Positions 62,935 through 64,000 of a stretch of 64,000 nt of DNA are shown here, piece by piece (the first letter of the stretch is position 1; every line of letters starts with the position of its first letter). The notes under the pieces were generated by a model. The model had not been told where the DNA came from. It searched no databases and saw only the letters and a program-made list of their open reading frames with translations. The stretch spans positions 682,001 to 746,000 of the forward strand of contig JANHCV010000009.1 in assembly GCA_025594325.1 (NCBI GenBank), in the 5' to 3' direction. Origin of the DNA: Blastocladiella emersonii ATCC 22665 (taxonomy: Eukaryota; Blastocladiomycota; Blastocladiomycetes; Blastocladiales; Blastocladiaceae). The position numbers were made by a program, and so were the translations under genes.

Positions 62935-64000
62935 TCACTCTTCGCTGATCGTCGGCTCAGCCGGCGGCGCCAACGACCGCGGTCCCGCCGAGCCCGCCGC
63001 GGCAGCAGCGGCAGCGTCGCCCTCGTCGGTCGTCGTGGTGTGCAGCGTCGAGATGAGCCGCTGCATGGTGGGCGGGCACACCTGGGCCTCCTTGGCGATC
63101 CCCGCGACAAACGGGTGCACCAGCAGGTCGGCGGCCGTCGGCCGATTGTGCGGGTTCACCTGCAGGCACAGCTTGAGGAACTCGAGCCCGAGCGGCGACG
63201 CCTTGATGTTGTCCGGGATCGGTGGCGGGGACACGGCGCTACGGCGGGGCGGGGTGGATCAGGTCAGGTGTGGTTGGGGTGAGTGATGCGGCGAGGCGTA
63301 CCAGTGGTAGATGATGGCCCACTGGTTGTCGAGGTGCGACCACGGCGCTAAACACACGCACGCGTGCGCGCGGGCGGGTCAGCACGCGACCCGACACGCG
63401 CTCCCGCTCGAGCCGAGAACGTACCGCGGCCCGTGTACAGCTCGTACAGGACGCATCCGAGCGACCAAATGTCCTGGCACCCGATCCGGCCGCCGGGCGA
63501 GCCAATGATCACCTCCTACGCGTTCGACGTGCGAGTGTGAGCGCGCGAGAGCCCGCGAAGTCGACGACGGGGGAGCGTACGGGCGCGAGGTAGTTGGGCG
63601 TGCCGATCAGGCTCATGGCCGACTGGCCTGCGGCCATGGTCTTCTGGTTCGAGAGCATCTTGGCCGCGCCGAAATCGACCAGCTTGATGTTGCCGTTCTG
63701 GTCGAGCAGGATGTTCTACACCATGGCGCGCGCGTGTCAGCACCACATCCCCGCACACCACGAAACGCAACGCACGTCGGGCTTGATATCGCGGTGCACG
63801 ATACGCTTCGAGTGGAGGTACTGGAGCCCGAGGAGAATCTGGTACGTTACGCGCTGGATGATGCGCTCGTCGAGCCCGCCGACATCGACGATCGACGACA
63901 GCGTGCCGTTCGGCACGTACTCCATGAACAGGTACACCTTGTCGCGGTGCACCTCGATCCCGTAGTACTGCACCACGTTCGGGTGCGACAGCTGCTCCAT
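62935..64000 (-). CDS. SSK2: MAP kinase kinase kinase, SSK2/MEKK4-type, C-terminal part
   Basis: It runs off the right edge; the ATG at 64000 is internal. Exons on the minus strand: 64000-63776 (continues outside), 63715-63581, 63515-63425, 63347-63302, 63238-62935; introns GTGCG or GTACG...GTAG/TTTAG. Kinase subdomains visible: 'LSHPNVVQYYGIEVHRDKV', catalytic loop 'IVHRDIKPD' then 'NILLDQNGNIKLVDFGAAK' (DFG), activation segment 'SLIGTPNYLAPEVIIGS', 'DIWSLGCVLYELYTGRAPW' and 'HLDNQWAIIYH'. 'EVHRDKVYLFMEY' and 'VDFGAAK' are typical of Ssk2/Ssk22/MEKK4 upstream of HOG/p38 MAPK. N-lobe and Gly-rich loop are outside the window. The last 60 residues form a Thr/Ala tail. Confidence 0.88.

Noticed and set aside
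1-64000. tRNA, rRNA, CRISPR arrays, bacterial operons or ribosome-binding sites
   Set aside because: No cloverleaf with a TTCGANNC arm found by eye, no repeat-spacer array, and spliced genes show the DNA is eukaryotic.

Overview
The window reads as nuclear DNA of a GC-rich, intron-bearing fungus. Almost every gene I could splice uses short introns of about 46-87 nt that begin GTACG (rarely GTGCG, GTATG, GTAAG) and end (T/C)GTAG, often with a CTAAC/CTGAC branch-like motif. Gene content points to a zoosporic (flagellated) fungus, most likely Blastocladiomycota. The signs are a mitochondrial calcium uniporter (MCU), a class III guanylate cyclase, and leucine-rich-repeat proteins whose N-terminal unit carries a 'LEWWRDSG' motif that I associate with Blastocladiomycota. 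The lineage is inference; the exon structures are read directly from the sequence.

Left end (1-10.6 kb): a less GC-rich accessory region. It holds the start of a truncated protein that faintly resembles mobile-element polymerases, a small spliced gene of unknown role, a divergent pair of small virus-like ORFs, four copies of a 10-bp palindrome, and a decayed Helitron-type Pif1 helicase with one frameshift and a candidate 3' hairpin/CTAGT end. An LRR gene and a fragment of an LRR pseudogene follow.

Core housekeeping block 1 (10.6-20.8 kb): PI31-type proteasome regulator, an unknown protein, a CM1-motif microtubule-organising coiled-coil protein, complex I subunit NDUFA8, and MCM3. Second accessory island (20.8-28.9 kb): a broken DUF4470-type gene, a second LRR gene and a multi-pass membrane protein.

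Block 2 (28.9-40.5 kb): a soluble coiled-coil guanylate cyclase convergent with MCU, an unknown two-repeat protein with a decayed tandem copy, an F-box-like protein, ALG11, and mitochondrial ribosomal mL45. Block 3 (40.8-64 kb): TAF1, an Sso1-type syntaxin, a large RGS protein, an HMG-box protein, a 2.7 kb GC-rich gap, mitochondrial SHMT divergent from an RFC clamp-loader subunit, and the 3' part of an SSK2/MEKK4-type MAP3K running off the right edge.

Themes: DNA replication (MCM3, RFC), both with an ACGCGT box about 125-145 bp upstream of the ATG; signalling (guanylate cyclase, MCU, RGS, MAP3K); mitochondria (NDUFA8, MCU, mL45, SHMT). A 34-38 bp intergenic element (GAGACACGCG...GATATCA..TGA) recurs three times and is not explained by any gene. 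No tRNA, rRNA or CRISPR was seen.
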